Assembly: GCF_013041605.1 (NCBI RefSeq)
Contig: NZ_JABEQC010000003.1
Location: 1 to 45,743 of the forward strand
Direction: 5' to 3'
Length of the DNA stretch: 45,743 nt
Origin: Vibrio plantisponsor
GTDB taxonomy: Bacteria > Pseudomonadota > Gammaproteobacteria > Enterobacterales > Vibrionaceae
Position 1 is the first letter of the stretch. The number at the start of each line of letters is the position of its first letter. Below, piece after piece: positions 25,555 to 34,743 of the stretch. The notes under the pieces are model-generated. The model was given only the letters and a program-made list of their open reading frames with translations. It was not told the origin of the DNA and did not search any database. The translations under genes were made by a program, and so were the position numbers.

Positions 25555-26322
25555 CTACTGATATTTTTTGACGATGGACTGATAACGAGTAATGCCCTCA
25601 GAATCCACCGTATTTTTGATGTTATCGAGATTCTTTTGTAGCTCTTTAATCACCGCTTTATCCACGCCTTTGTTGAAGGCGTAATAGATTTCACTTTGTT
25701 CAAGCGTGTATACGCTCTCGAAGCTGTCCACTCCATAACCTGCTTTTTCAATCAGCCACCCTGCCGAGCGTTCATCGTACACCATCAAGTCTATTCGATT
25801 CTTATAAAGTTGTTCGATCAAGCGGCTAATATGCGTGGCCTCTTGCATGGATTCTCTCGGAACACCCAATGAAAACAACATCTGCTCACCAACATCGTCC
25901 CTCATCACTCCTATACGATACTTCGCCATATCTATCGGAGAGTTAATAACTATGTTGCTTCCTTTACGTGCCATGACAGTGACCTTGGCAACATCAATTG
26001 GCCCAACCCATTGAAAGAGATCTTCTCTGTGCTCTGTTTTCGTCGTGGAAAACAGCCCGCTATTTTTTTGAATCAGGGCAGATCGATATGAACGTGACCA
26101 TGGCAGCAATATGATGTGGTTTTCGGGGATCTCGACTCCTGAAGCTGAAGTCATTTCGTGCAGTAAATCGACCGAAATACCTTTGATTACCCCATTTTCA
26201 CGAAAATTAAAAGGAGGATAGTCTTCAGTGTAATAAACCAAAGACTCAAGAGGATGGGCTTCGACTACCGCGACATTCGCTGCCAACATTAGACACAAAG
26301 ACATCAAAAAGTTTCGAAACAT
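25555..26322 (-). CDS. Periplasmic SBP_bac_3-family protein
   Basis: The start is placed at 26322 (255 residues) because GGGAGAG lies just before it. It has a signal peptide (FLMSLCLMLAANVAVVEAHP) and the SBP_bac_3 fold: YYTEDYPPFNFRENGVIKGISVDLLHEM and IGVMRDDVGEQML, with DLMVYDERSAGWLI late on. The family binds amino acids or small organic acids. No permease or ATPase gene is near, so it may work with a remote transporter or as a sensory partner. It lies 82 bases after the response-regulator gene on the same strand and may be co-transcribed with it. Confidence 0.9.
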   Translation of the reverse strand: MFRNFLMSLCLMLAANVAVVEAHPLESLVYYTEDYPPFNFRENGVIKGISVDLLHEMTSASGVEIPENHIILLPWSRSYRSALIQKNSGLFSTTKTEHREDLFQWVGPIDVAKVTVMARKGSNIVINSPIDMAKYRIGVMRDDVGEQMLFSLGVPRESMQEATHISRLIEQLYKNRIDLMVYDERSAGWLIEKAGYGVDSFESVYTLEQSEIYYAFNKGVDKAVIKELQKNLDNIKNTVDSEGITRYQSIVKKYQ

Positions 26323-26404
26323 TTGACTCTCCCTCAAAGCAAATTTCGCCTAATGGTTTCTTATACTTTAGATGGTTATGACGAGAATGCAGCGCATTTG
26401 CTGA

Positions 26405-27085
26405 TTATCGCACTAGCTTTTTATAACTACGTTCTGGTCTTCCGACCGTTCCGTACTTAAGATCTGCCAGTAATTCACCTGTGCTAATCAAGTACTCAAG
26501 ATATCTTCGGGCGGTCGTTCGGCTTGCACCAATTTTCTCTCCGGCTTCATCTGCCGTTAAGCTGACTGGTGTTTGAAATAAGTAACGAATTTTATCCAAA
26601 GTGACCGAATCTATCCCTTTAGGAAGCCGGTAGAGTTTAGGTTCGTCACCCAGATTAGCCGTCATCATTTTATCGACAAGATTCTGGTCTAAGTCAGCCA
26701 TGCGTCCTAGCTCTGCCTGTCTCAAACGGTATTTATTCAAAGCGGCTTCTAAACGCGGGAAGATCACTGGCTTCAACAGATAATCCACCACACCTCCCCT
26801 CATCGCTTGTTGCAGTGTTTCGACTTCTCTCGCCGCAGTAATCAAGATAACGTCGCAACTGTCGTTCTTCCCTCTCATACGCTGAATAAGGTCTAATCCT
26901 GTGCCATCCGGTAAGTAGACATCCAAAATAACCAGATTCGGCTTAAGGACATCAAGCTGCATCTCTGCTTCCGATTGGCTAGTGGCGATTCCCACCACTT
27001 CAAAGCCTTCGATTTTATCTAAGTACTTATTATGAAGCTGAGCAATGGCTACATCGTCTTCTACGATCAAAACCCGAGTATTCAT
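26405..27085 (-). CDS. CitB/DcuR-type response regulator
   Basis: A 226-residue regulator with an N-terminal receiver domain (IVEDD at 7-11, phosphorylation site Asp55 in LVILDVYLPDG, Thr/Lys in the usual places) and a C-terminal helix-turn-helix (about 155-222, LTADEAGEKIGASRTTARRYLEYL). This architecture is typical of DcuR/CitB/DpiA regulators of C4-dicarboxylate and citrate uptake. Its ATG overlaps the stop of the kinase by 4 bases. The target promoters are not evident in the window. Confidence 0.93.
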   Translation of the reverse strand: MNTRVLIVEDDVAIAQLHNKYLDKIEGFEVVGIATSQSEAEMQLDVLKPNLVILDVYLPDGTGLDLIQRMRGKNDSCDVILITAAREVETLQQAMRGGVVDYLLKPVIFPRLEAALNKYRLRQAELGRMADLDQNLVDKMMTANLGDEPKLYRLPKGIDSVTLDKIRYLFQTPVSLTADEAGEKIGASRTTARRYLEYLISTGELLADLKYGTVGRPERSYKKLVR

Positions 27086-28701
27086 TGTTGTTCCTTTGGT
27101 AGATAAACCGTTATACGGGTACCGAATGGGGTATTCGCTACCATTTCCAAATGTCCTAAATAACGATCGGTAAGCTGCTTAACTAAATACAATCCAACGC
27201 CCCTGTTATGCTTAGCTTTGCTTGAAACACCTTTCTGTAGCAATTGTTCTTGGCTTAGCCCTTTTGGCAGACCACAGCCTTGGTCTTCCACTTCCAAAAT
27301 CACTTCATGCCCATAATCACTAATGGACACTTGAATGGTACGACGCTCTGGCGAGATGTATGCCCCTGTTCGGATAGATGAAAGACAGGCATCAAAAGCG
27401 TTATCAATCAAATTACCCAGAATGGTGACAATGTCTTCTGCTTTGATTTTCTCGGGCAAGTTTTCTAGCTTCGAACCTTGTTCAACAAACAGTTCAAGTC
27501 CAAGCTCACGAGCTCTTTCGGTTTTGCCTAAAAGCAATCCGGCAATCAATGGGTCTTTCACTGTCTCGCGAAGAAACTCGATCAAGTTTTGATATAGAGC
27601 CGTTTCCTGGCCTATCATCTGTTGTACCGCTTCAAGTTCACCCATCTGAACCAATCCGCTTATCGTATTGAGTTTATTTCGGTGTTCATGAGTCTGGGAT
27701 CTGAGCATCTCTGCGTACTCTTTGGTTTGCGACAACTGCTCAGTAAGATCGTTAATTTCATCCCTCAGACGGAAACTCGATACGGCGCCGACCACTTCAC
27801 CGTCGACGATGATTGCGCTGCGGTTTGCAATCAGCCTTTGGTTATTCAAAAACAGCTCAATATCTTTATCTGTTTCGCCAGTTTCCAGTACGGTATACAA
27901 GTCACTATCAGGCAGAGAATCGGTTAATAATCGATTCAGTGCTTTCTTTTTGTCTAAACCTAAAATTTCACAGGCACTTTTGTTGATTGACCTTAGATAA
28001 CCTTTTGAATCGATGCTCAAAATACCTTCTTTTATGGTACTCATGGTCACATCAAGTTCGACATAAAGACGCCCGATTTCTTCTGGCTCAAAGCCCAGAA
28101 TTGCTCTTTGGAATCGACGAGAGGCATAACTGGAAACGACTACGTTCGCGGCAACGACAAGCAGTGCCATGCCAGTCAGATAGATAAGAAACGGTTCAAT
28201 TCGATTTTGTAAACGCTCAATCAGATAACCGACAGAGACCACACCGATAATTTGGTCATTGGCATCGCGTATTGCAGACTTTCCTCGAACCGATTTACCA
28301 AGAGAACCTTTGGCATAGGAAACGTAAGACTCACCGGAAATCAGAGCTCGATAGTTGTCGCCACCAACCATAGGTTTACCAATACGCTCATCCAGCGGAT
28401 GAACCAGCCGGATACCCTGTTTATCACCAATAGAGATAAACGCGGCGCCAATCAATTGGGTCAGATCTCGAAACTGCTCTTGTTGCTCAGCGGTGGCCTC
28501 ACCTCGTTGCAGCATATTAATCACACTCGGTGACTGCGCTAAAAAAGAAGCGACCCCTAGTGCTTTCAGCCCAACCTCTTCCTCTTGGCTATGTTTCACA
28601 TAAGCGAAACCCGCTGCCACCAAAAGTAACAGTTCGATCAAGCCTGATAAGGTCATAATAATGAGCAGGCGTTTACGAAAGCTGATGCTGTTCCAAGTCA
28701 T
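27082..28701 (-). CDS. CitA/DcuS-type sensor histidine kinase
   Basis: A 539-residue kinase with membrane helices near 11-35 and 172-192, a periplasmic PAS/CACHE-like domain between them (RLVHPLDERIGKPMVGGDN is typical of dicarboxylate/citrate sensors), and a cytoplasmic PAS (about 215-310). The phosphoacceptor region has THEHRNKLNTISG with His338 as the site, and the HATPase domain has N box NLIDNAFDA and G boxes DQGCGLP and GVGLYLVKQL. It should sense a small carboxylate and phosphorylate the regulator encoded next. The exact ligand cannot be told. A ribosome binding site and promoter lie in the region up to 29063. Confidence 0.93.
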   Translation of the reverse strand: MTWNSISFRKRLLIIMTLSGLIELLLLVAAGFAYVKHSQEEEVGLKALGVASFLAQSPSVINMLQRGEATAEQQEQFRDLTQLIGAAFISIGDKQGIRLVHPLDERIGKPMVGGDNYRALISGESYVSYAKGSLGKSVRGKSAIRDANDQIIGVVSVGYLIERLQNRIEPFLIYLTGMALLVVAANVVVSSYASRRFQRAILGFEPEEIGRLYVELDVTMSTIKEGILSIDSKGYLRSINKSACEILGLDKKKALNRLLTDSLPDSDLYTVLETGETDKDIELFLNNQRLIANRSAIIVDGEVVGAVSSFRLRDEINDLTEQLSQTKEYAEMLRSQTHEHRNKLNTISGLVQMGELEAVQQMIGQETALYQNLIEFLRETVKDPLIAGLLLGKTERARELGLELFVEQGSKLENLPEKIKAEDIVTILGNLIDNAFDACLSSIRTGAYISPERRTIQVSISDYGHEVILEVEDQGCGLPKGLSQEQLLQKGVSSKAKHNRGVGLYLVKQLTDRYLGHLEMVANTPFGTRITVYLPKEQQ

Positions 28702-28928
28702 GTGTTACCTCCGCGCTGAAAGTAACACTTAATTAACATTAGCGCTAAATAGGTATCGAATAGTGTGAACAACTTATCGCAATAAAACGCTCTGAAAAAT
28801 GCACCCGAGAATGACAAAAATTTTGTACCTGAAAATACGAATGACAACTACTTCTAAAGAGCTAGTAACAAAGTTTTATTACATCCCCTAAATTTGGCAG
28901 GAATCACAGAGTGCGGTGGTGCTTTACT

Positions 28929-28958
28929 TCGACAGAGTTAAAAATTGAGCAGTATAAT
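28929..28958 (+). promoter_or_regulatory. Strong sigma-70 promoter before the 77-residue ORF
   Basis: TCGACA (28929-28934) and TATAAT (28953-28958) are 18 bases apart. The start would be near 28965, about 100 bases before the ORF. The whole 28702-29063 gap (362 bases) otherwise holds only the divergent kinase start region and no other gene that I could support. Confidence 0.6.
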
Positions 28959-29063
28959 TAATGAGCAAACAGAAGCATTACAGCTAGCGAGATTCAATGA
29001 GAATCGTTTGTCGGAAATGAGTTTTTTAGGAAGTAAAACTCAACTATATGAGGGAGTAGTTAT

Positions 29064-29297
29064 ATGAAACGGGATGACTTAGGGATTTGTCTTTCCAAAG
29101 ACATGTTATCGAGACAACTATGCTCTACATTCACCCACGTAAGAGCATATGATCCGAAAGATAGCTGCTCAGACGAAATGTTAGTACTTCTCTCTTTTCC
29201 TCAGATGTCTGGAAGAGAACTGCTGAGCACAATGCAAAGCAGCAAAAAATTGGTTTGGCGAGCAGATTATTTTTGCCCTGCGGATCATCACTTCTAA
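29064..29297 (+). CDS. Orphan 77-residue protein of unknown function
   Basis: It has a good ribosome binding site (GAGGGAG) and a promoter about 100 bases upstream. The sequence includes CLSKDMLSRQLCSTF, and SDEMLVLLSFPQMSGRELL is weakly reminiscent of a receiver domain (LLDIxMPxMSGxELL) without its phosphorylation Asp. It might therefore be a degenerate or truncated receiver-like protein. It sits just before the export operon and could control it, but this is a guess. No signal peptide or membrane helix is seen. Confidence 0.5.
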   Translation: MKRDDLGICLSKDMLSRQLCSTFTHVRAYDPKDSCSDEMLVLLSFPQMSGRELLSTMQSSKKLVWRADYFCPADHHF

Positions 29298-29429
29298 CAA
29301 ACACGGTTTGTATTGTCACAGACAGCAATTTGCTCATAAGCAACGATACTTTTTACTACACTGTGCTTTTTACAAGCACTATTCTTTTTAAAAGTGTATG
29401 CTTTTTTAAAACTCGTTGACTTAACACAT

Positions 29430-29459
29430 AAATAATTAGAGCATATGCTCTAATTATTT
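29430..29459. promoter_or_regulatory. Perfect 30-bp palindrome before the export operon
   Basis: The centre is TTAGAGCATATGCTCTAA (29436-29453); with its AT-rich flanks the perfect palindrome is 30 bp long. It ends 18 bases before the start codon of the TolC-like gene. A MarR- or TetR-type dimer would fit such a site, but no regulator gene of that kind is near. Confidence 0.7.
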
Positions 29460-29477
29460 TTTATTGCTGAGCTGAAC

Positions 29478-30899
29478 ATGAAGACAAAAACTATCGCTCT
29501 TTTTGTATGCTCTCTGCTTGGTATTCAAACTGCTTATTCTGCGCCAATTTCGTTTCAACAAGCTTGGGAACTGCTGAAACAGAACAATAATTCCCTCGCT
29601 GCAGAACGTGCCAATGTAGAGCGTTACGAACATCTTAAAAATTCTAAAGGTAACCTCAACTTACCTTCCATTAGCGTGGGAGCGAACTTCACTCGCTTAG
29701 ATAACGACGTGACGCTCTCCGGCCAACAAATTATGGAGAGCACAGGTCAAACCGTCCCTCTCCCTGCTGCGCTACTAAGTTCCATTGGTTCAATTACTTC
29801 AACAGTCACTGAAAGAGATATCTTCAGCTCTTCAATTCGCGCTGTCTGGCCTATTTTTACTGGCGGCCGAATTTCAGCAGCCCAAGATGCCGCGATAGGA
29901 AAGAAAGAAGAAGCGCAAAGCCAGCTTGCGATGGAAACTCAAGCTCGCTACGAAGACTTAGCAAAGTACTATTACAGTGTAGTTTTGGCTCAGCAAGTTT
30001 TAGAAACTCGCTCTTCTGTTGAGGCAGGATTAACTAAACACAGAGATAACGCTCTAAAACTGGAGCAACAAGGGCAAATTGCCCACGTTGAGAGACTTCA
30101 GGCGGAAGCTTCATTAGATAAAGCGGCGGTTGAACGTAAGAAAGCACAAAAAGACCTCGATATTGCTCAAAATGCCTTAACGGAAATTCTAGGACAAACC
30201 ACCCTCGTAGAACCTGATGGTGAGTTGTTTGTAAACCAAAGTCTTCCTTCAATGAGTGCCTTTGTCGAACAGACACTCAATACTTATCCGGGTTTGGATC
30301 TGCTCGACGCCAAAGAAAAACAAGCCAGCAGCTTAATCAATGCGGAGAAAGGCAAATATTACCCAGAGGTTTACCTATACGGCGACTACAGTCTCTATGA
30401 AGATGATTCATTAGCGAGTCAGATGAAGCCTGATTGGCTGGTTGGTATTGGTGTCAACGTCCCTTTGCTTGAAAATACAGGGCGTAGTGATCAGATTAAG
30501 GCAGCGCATAGTGCAGTCTCACAAGTCAAATACTTGAAGGCACAAGCAAGGCAAGATCTGCAAGTCTTAGTGAAGAAAACCTATCTCGAGGCAGAGCAAG
30601 CACTTGAAGAAGTGACAGGGCTAAACTCCAGCCTCAATCTTGCTCAAGAAAACCTTAAACTGCGTCAGAAAGCATTCACCCAAGGCTTATCTACCTCTCT
30701 TGATGTGGTAGATGCCGAACTGTATTTAGCGAGCGTTAAAACTCAGCAATACGTTGCCAGCTTTAATTACCTAATTTCACTTAATAAATTGCTCGCACTG
30801 ACCAGTGAAATGGACACATTTGATAACTACAAAAAGTCAGCAATTCCTCTGACAAGCGCTGAAACTCAAACACTTGTGAATGAAAAGGATCCATCATGA
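29478..30899 (+). CDS. TolC-family outer-membrane efflux protein
   Basis: A 473-residue protein with a signal peptide (MKTKTIALFVCSLLGIQTAYS, then APISFQQAW) and the two OEP repeats of the TolC family (about 25-215 and 240-445), rich in coiled-coil helices (AKYYYSVVLAQQVLETRSS, ARQDLQVLVKKTYLEAEQA). It is the outer-membrane duct of a tripartite exporter and is the first gene of a four-gene overlapping operon. It overlaps the next gene by 4 bases (ATGA). The ribosome binding site is weak, and a 30-bp palindrome precedes it. Confidence 0.93.
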   Translation: MKTKTIALFVCSLLGIQTAYSAPISFQQAWELLKQNNNSLAAERANVERYEHLKNSKGNLNLPSISVGANFTRLDNDVTLSGQQIMESTGQTVPLPAALLSSIGSITSTVTERDIFSSSIRAVWPIFTGGRISAAQDAAIGKKEEAQSQLAMETQARYEDLAKYYYSVVLAQQVLETRSSVEAGLTKHRDNALKLEQQGQIAHVERLQAEASLDKAAVERKKAQKDLDIAQNALTEILGQTTLVEPDGELFVNQSLPSMSAFVEQTLNTYPGLDLLDAKEKQASSLINAEKGKYYPEVYLYGDYSLYEDDSLASQMKPDWLVGIGVNVPLLENTGRSDQIKAAHSAVSQVKYLKAQARQDLQVLVKKTYLEAEQALEEVTGLNSSLNLAQENLKLRQKAFTQGLSTSLDVVDAELYLASVKTQQYVASFNYLISLNKLLALTSEMDTFDNYKKSAIPLTSAETQTLVNEKDPS

Positions 30900-31870
30900 A
30901 GGCTGTAAAAACGACACTAGTTGCTGTATCCACCCTAGCTTTGGTTTCATGGATCGGTTATGGCTTTTATCAAGCTTATCAGCCAAAGCCTATTCATTTG
31001 CAAGGTCAGATAGAATCACAGCAATACAGCATCTCCTCAAAAGTACCGGGGCGTATAGACCAAGTGTATGTTCGCAAAGGTGATATGGTCGAAAAAGGAC
31101 AGCTGATCTTCACTATTCACAGCCCAGAAATTGAAGCCAAGCTTGAACAAGCGATTGCTGGGAAAAAAGCCGCTGGAGCCTTGGCTCAGGAAGCGGAAAA
31201 CGGTGCTCGTGAGCAACAGATTCAAGCCGCAAAAGATCAATGGTTAAAAGCCCGCGCCGCTTCTCAGTTAGCTGAGAAGACTTATCTGCGCGTCAATAAT
31301 CTATATAAAGATGGTGTCGTTGCTGAGCAGAAAAAAGATGAAGCTTTAACGCAATGGCAAGCAGCGAAGTACACGGAAAGCTCAGCGCTACAGATGTACA
31401 ACATGGCTCAAGAAGGGGCTCGTGAAGAAACCAAACAGGCCGCTGCGGAAAAAGTTCGCATGGCTGAAGGTGCGGTTGCTGAAGTGGAAGCGTACGCCGC
31501 AGACACTGAAATTTCGAGCTGGTTTGACGGAGAAGTCGCACAAGTATTATTGCAAAGTGGCGAGCTCGCCCCTCAAGGGTTCCCTGTTGTGACGGTAGTC
31601 GATACGCAAGATTCTTGGGCTGTTCTCAATGTTCGAGAAGACCTACTCAGCCATTTTGCTAAGGATTCACAATTCAATGCTTTTGTTCCCGCATTGGATA
31701 AAACGTTAGCGTTTAAAGTCACTCACATCGCAGTAATGGGCGACTTCGCAACATGGCGCTCTACCGATGCAACACAAGGTTTCGACTTGCGCACTTTTGA
31801 AGTTGAAGCTCGCCCCGTTGAACCGGTTGAAGGTTTGCGCATGGGCATGAGCGTGGTGGTTGAACTTTAA
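30896..31870 (+). CDS. HlyD-type membrane-fusion protein
   Basis: A 324-residue adaptor with one N-terminal helix (TLVAVSTLALVSWIGYGFYQAY), a lipoyl-like half-motif (GQIESQQYSISSKVPGRIDQVYVRKGDMVEKGQLIFTIHSPE), a coiled-coil hairpin (about 75-190) and a beta-barrel (about 195-320). It links the inner-membrane permeases to the TolC-like duct. The family is that of YbhG/YhiI, which serve ABC-2 permeases. The stop codon is followed directly by the ATG of the next gene. Confidence 0.93.
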   Translation: MKAVKTTLVAVSTLALVSWIGYGFYQAYQPKPIHLQGQIESQQYSISSKVPGRIDQVYVRKGDMVEKGQLIFTIHSPEIEAKLEQAIAGKKAAGALAQEAENGAREQQIQAAKDQWLKARAASQLAEKTYLRVNNLYKDGVVAEQKKDEALTQWQAAKYTESSALQMYNMAQEGAREETKQAAAEKVRMAEGAVAEVEAYAADTEISSWFDGEVAQVLLQSGELAPQGFPVVTVVDTQDSWAVLNVREDLLSHFAKDSQFNAFVPALDKTLAFKVTHIAVMGDFATWRSTDATQGFDLRTFEVEARPVEPVEGLRMGMSVVVEL

Positions 31871-33049
31871 ATGGATCACGCTGTGGCTTCACCTTTTTTA
31901 GCGACACAATGGCAGATATTAAGGAGAGATCGTTGGTTGCTCTCCTGTCTGACATGGGTTCCGATCGTATTGGTTGTCATAATCTGGTGGATATTCTCAC
32001 AAGCCATTGTCCGCGACTTACCTATTGGCGTCGTAGATCTATCCAATAGTCGCCTTTCACGACAGCTTAGCCGCGAACTGGATGCAACCTCTACCCTTTC
32101 GGTTATTCGTAGTTACGCCAATGTGGTAGAAGCGACAGAGGCTCTAAAGAGCACTGACATTTACGCTTATGTGGTCATTCCGAACCAGTTCGATAAGGCT
32201 ATTTATCGTGGAGAGCAACCACAGGTTACCACCTTCTATAACAGCCAAATGATTCTGGTTGGGAGGCTAATCAATTCTGCCGTCGTGCAAGCGCAATCCA
32301 CATTTAATGCGCAGGTTGAAGTGGTAAAAACGCTCGCCAAGGGTCAGCAAACCACGCTGGGTGCAATGAGTCACGTGTTACCGATACGTACTCAAATCAC
32401 ACCACTATTTAATAAAAACACAAACTACGCGCAATTTTTGGTTTCGGCGGTTGTTCCTGCCATTTGGCAAATTGCCATAGTGGTGACCACCATTATGATA
32501 CTGGCCGCCAATCACCGAACGTACGGTTTAAGCATTTGGGCGCAACCCAATACGCTCTCTCGTTTAATAGCAACACTTGCCCCCTATTCACTTGTCTTCG
32601 TCTTGCAAGGTGCCGGCTTTCTTAGCTGGTTTTATCACGGGCTGGATTGGCCTATGCACGGTTCTATCTCGACCATGGTCATTGCTCAGTGCTTTACGAT
32701 TGTGGCCTGTATGGTTATGGGCTCGTTCTTTTTCTTTATTACATTAGACCCAGCACGAGCGATGAGCTTCGCCGCTGCATATACCGCACCAAGCTTCGCT
32801 TTTATGGGAATAACATTCCCGACAACGGATATGGGTGCTTTGGCTCAGATATGGCGCAGCTTGCTACCTGTCAGTCATTATATTGATGTACAGGTAAGCC
32901 AAGTCAGCTATGGACTCGATGCTTATTCTGCTCTTGCATCTTTGTGGCCTATGCTTGGCTACCTTCTACCACTTGGATTAACCCTTCTGTTGATTAAAAA
33001 ACACCTGCGAGCTGAAAAAAAAGTGAGGAGTGGCCATGAGCTGGTTTAA
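31871..33049 (+). CDS. ABC-2 type permease (first of two)
   Basis: A 392-residue protein of the ABC2_membrane_3 (YhhJ/YbhS-like) type. One helix comes first (LTWVPIVLVVIIWWIFSQAI), then a large periplasmic domain (about 55-185, with VGVVDLSNSRLSRQLSRELDAT-like start) and five to six helices (about 195-380). It starts on the codon after the HlyD stop. No ATP-binding site is present in it, and the operon has no ATPase gene. It probably forms a heterodimer with the next permease and exports an unknown lipophilic or cationic compound. Confidence 0.88.
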   Translation: MDHAVASPFLATQWQILRRDRWLLSCLTWVPIVLVVIIWWIFSQAIVRDLPIGVVDLSNSRLSRQLSRELDATSTLSVIRSYANVVEATEALKSTDIYAYVVIPNQFDKAIYRGEQPQVTTFYNSQMILVGRLINSAVVQAQSTFNAQVEVVKTLAKGQQTTLGAMSHVLPIRTQITPLFNKNTNYAQFLVSAVVPAIWQIAIVVTTIMILAANHRTYGLSIWAQPNTLSRLIATLAPYSLVFVLQGAGFLSWFYHGLDWPMHGSISTMVIAQCFTIVACMVMGSFFFFITLDPARAMSFAAAYTAPSFAFMGITFPTTDMGALAQIWRSLLPVSHYIDVQVSQVSYGLDAYSALASLWPMLGYLLPLGLTLLLIKKHLRAEKKVRSGHELV

Positions 33050-34181
33050 CTTACTGAAAGCGGAAATTAAAGCACTGTTTACCAACCCAGTGGTGGTATT
33101 GACCGTGTTTGGTGGCGTTTTTTTCTATTCGTTTCTTTACCCGCTTCCCTACAGTCAGCAAACACCAAGAGAACAAACACTTACCGTTGTAAATTTAGAT
33201 AAGAGCCAAGCCAGCTATCAGCTCGAACGCATGGTTGATGCCACGCCACAGGTCAAAGTCGTTCAACGAAATGCGACCATTGAAGAAGCAAAGCAGGCGT
33301 TTCTTGATAAACATGTGAGCGGAATTTTGGTCATTCCGGAACATTTCTACAAAGACTTAATGCTAGGGAAAAGCACCACTCTTGCTTATGCAGGTGATGC
33401 TTCTTACTTTTTGGTTTACGGCACATTGGTTGAAGGTCTGGCTCAGGCAGGCGGAACATTAGCAGCGAAAACCAAAGTCGCTCGTCTTGTCGTAGACGGA
33501 GAGCCACTTACACTTGCCGCTAAACACTACTCGCCGACCGGACAAAACCTGAAACCCACGTTTAATGCACGTATGGGATATGTAGACTACGTAGTACCAG
33601 CCGTGTTTGTTCTTATTTTGCAGCAAACAATGCTGATTGCTTCAGGCATGATGGTCGGCACACAGAAACACGGTATTGGTTATTGGAGCCACATATCCAG
33701 TTTCAAGCTCATCGCTTTAAGAAGTGTTGTGCTCATCCCGATTTACTACCTGCTGAGTATGTATTATTTCGGCGCAAGTTTTAGTCTGCACGGTGTCAAC
33801 ACACTGGCACACGCATCCGAGCTGCTGACACTGTTGCTGCCATTTTTGCTGTCTTCGTGTTTTATCGGCATCTGGCTGGGTTCTATTACGCCAAGACGGG
33901 AACTGGTAACTTTGGTGGTTTTGCTTAGCTCAATGCCATTGATTTTTTCAGCAGGTTTTATATGGCCTGTCGAGGCGATTCCACAACCAATAGTATGGGC
34001 ATCGAAACTGTTTCCAAGCACTCCGGCTATACAAGGCTTCTTAGCTCTCAATCAGATGAGTGCTGAATGGCGTCAAATAGCATCTCAATGGACCTTACTG
34101 TGGGGACAAGCAGTTGCTTGGTTCTTACTGGCTTGGTGGCAACTTAACAAAGCTCAACGCCACGCATCTGCTCCAAAATAG
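33036..34181 (+). CDS. ABC-2 type permease (second of two)
   Basis: The start is set at the ATG at 33036 (381 residues), which follows GAGGAG; the upstream GTG is not needed. The layout matches its partner: first helix, periplasmic domain with VVNLDKSQASYQLERMVDATPQ, then five to six helices with the ABC-2 segment ITPRRELVTLVVLLSSMPLIFSAGFIWP. It overlaps the previous gene by 14 bases. No ATP-binding domain is found. Confidence 0.88.
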   Translation: MSWFNLLKAEIKALFTNPVVVLTVFGGVFFYSFLYPLPYSQQTPREQTLTVVNLDKSQASYQLERMVDATPQVKVVQRNATIEEAKQAFLDKHVSGILVIPEHFYKDLMLGKSTTLAYAGDASYFLVYGTLVEGLAQAGGTLAAKTKVARLVVDGEPLTLAAKHYSPTGQNLKPTFNARMGYVDYVVPAVFVLILQQTMLIASGMMVGTQKHGIGYWSHISSFKLIALRSVVLIPIYYLLSMYYFGASFSLHGVNTLAHASELLTLLLPFLLSSCFIGIWLGSITPRRELVTLVVLLSSMPLIFSAGFIWPVEAIPQPIVWASKLFPSTPAIQGFLALNQMSAEWRQIASQWTLLWGQAVAWFLLAWWQLNKAQRHASAPK

Positions 34182-34210
34182 AAAAGTAGAAAAAACGGCT
34201 GGCAAACAAG

Positions 34211-34582
34211 TTATTCTTGCCAGTCTTTTCGCATCCGCTCGATGACTTCATCATCAACACCGTGGATATTGCCGTAGCGCTCTCGGCACACAATGATATT
34301 CAGCTTAGCTTTATGTTTTCTGGCTAACTTTTTATACACGGACATCTCCCACTGCTTAACAAAGGTGTTTGATACCACCACGCTTTTGCCCTGTTGAAGC
34401 CAGTAGTCTGTCTGTTGTTGACACCATTGATGGGCATCCCCTATTTCTTCAGCACGATATTGATACTCTCCCTGCTCGTTCACAAAGTACATATCCGCTT
34501 CTAAATGAACGGCTGGTATTGTTTTTGCCAGCGTTGATTTACCAGAACCAGGTAAACCTCGGATAAGAGTGAGAGTCAGCAT
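34211..34582 (-). CDS. Small P-loop kinase-like ATP-binding protein
   Basis: A 123-residue protein with Walker A GLPGSGKST at residues 9-17, a HLEADMYF motif (acceptor-base candidate), and a short VVSNTFV segment as in the polynucleotide-kinase-like or N4BP2-like AAA_33 family. These short P-loop proteins phosphorylate small substrates or nucleic acid ends; the substrate here is unknown. It is convergent with the export operon. Confidence 0.8.
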   Translation of the reverse strand: MLTLTLIRGLPGSGKSTLAKTIPAVHLEADMYFVNEQGEYQYRAEEIGDAHQWCQQQTDYWLQQGKSVVVSNTFVKQWEMSVYKKLARKHKAKLNIIVCRERYGNIHGVDDEVIERMRKDWQE

Positions 34583-34694
34583 GTTGAACCCGTTAATAAG
34601 ATATAAAATTATGAAATAACCGCGTTGGGCGTGAATATTAACTTAATTTAAGGTTGTCTGCATTTTGCTATCGACATCTGTAAATAGTTAGGCT

Positions 34695-34718
34695 ATAAGT
34701 CTAGATGTTTAGACGTCC
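34695..34718 (+). promoter_or_regulatory. Three tandem MetJ boxes before metA
   Basis: Consecutive 8-mers ATAAGTCT, AGATGTTT and AGACGTCC match the MetJ consensus AGACGTCT at 6, 6 and 7 of 8 positions. Their tandem layout is what MetJ with S-adenosylmethionine binds to repress methionine genes. Confidence 0.8.
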
Positions 34719-34743
34719 AAAATGTTAGCTAAGGGAGAAAGCT

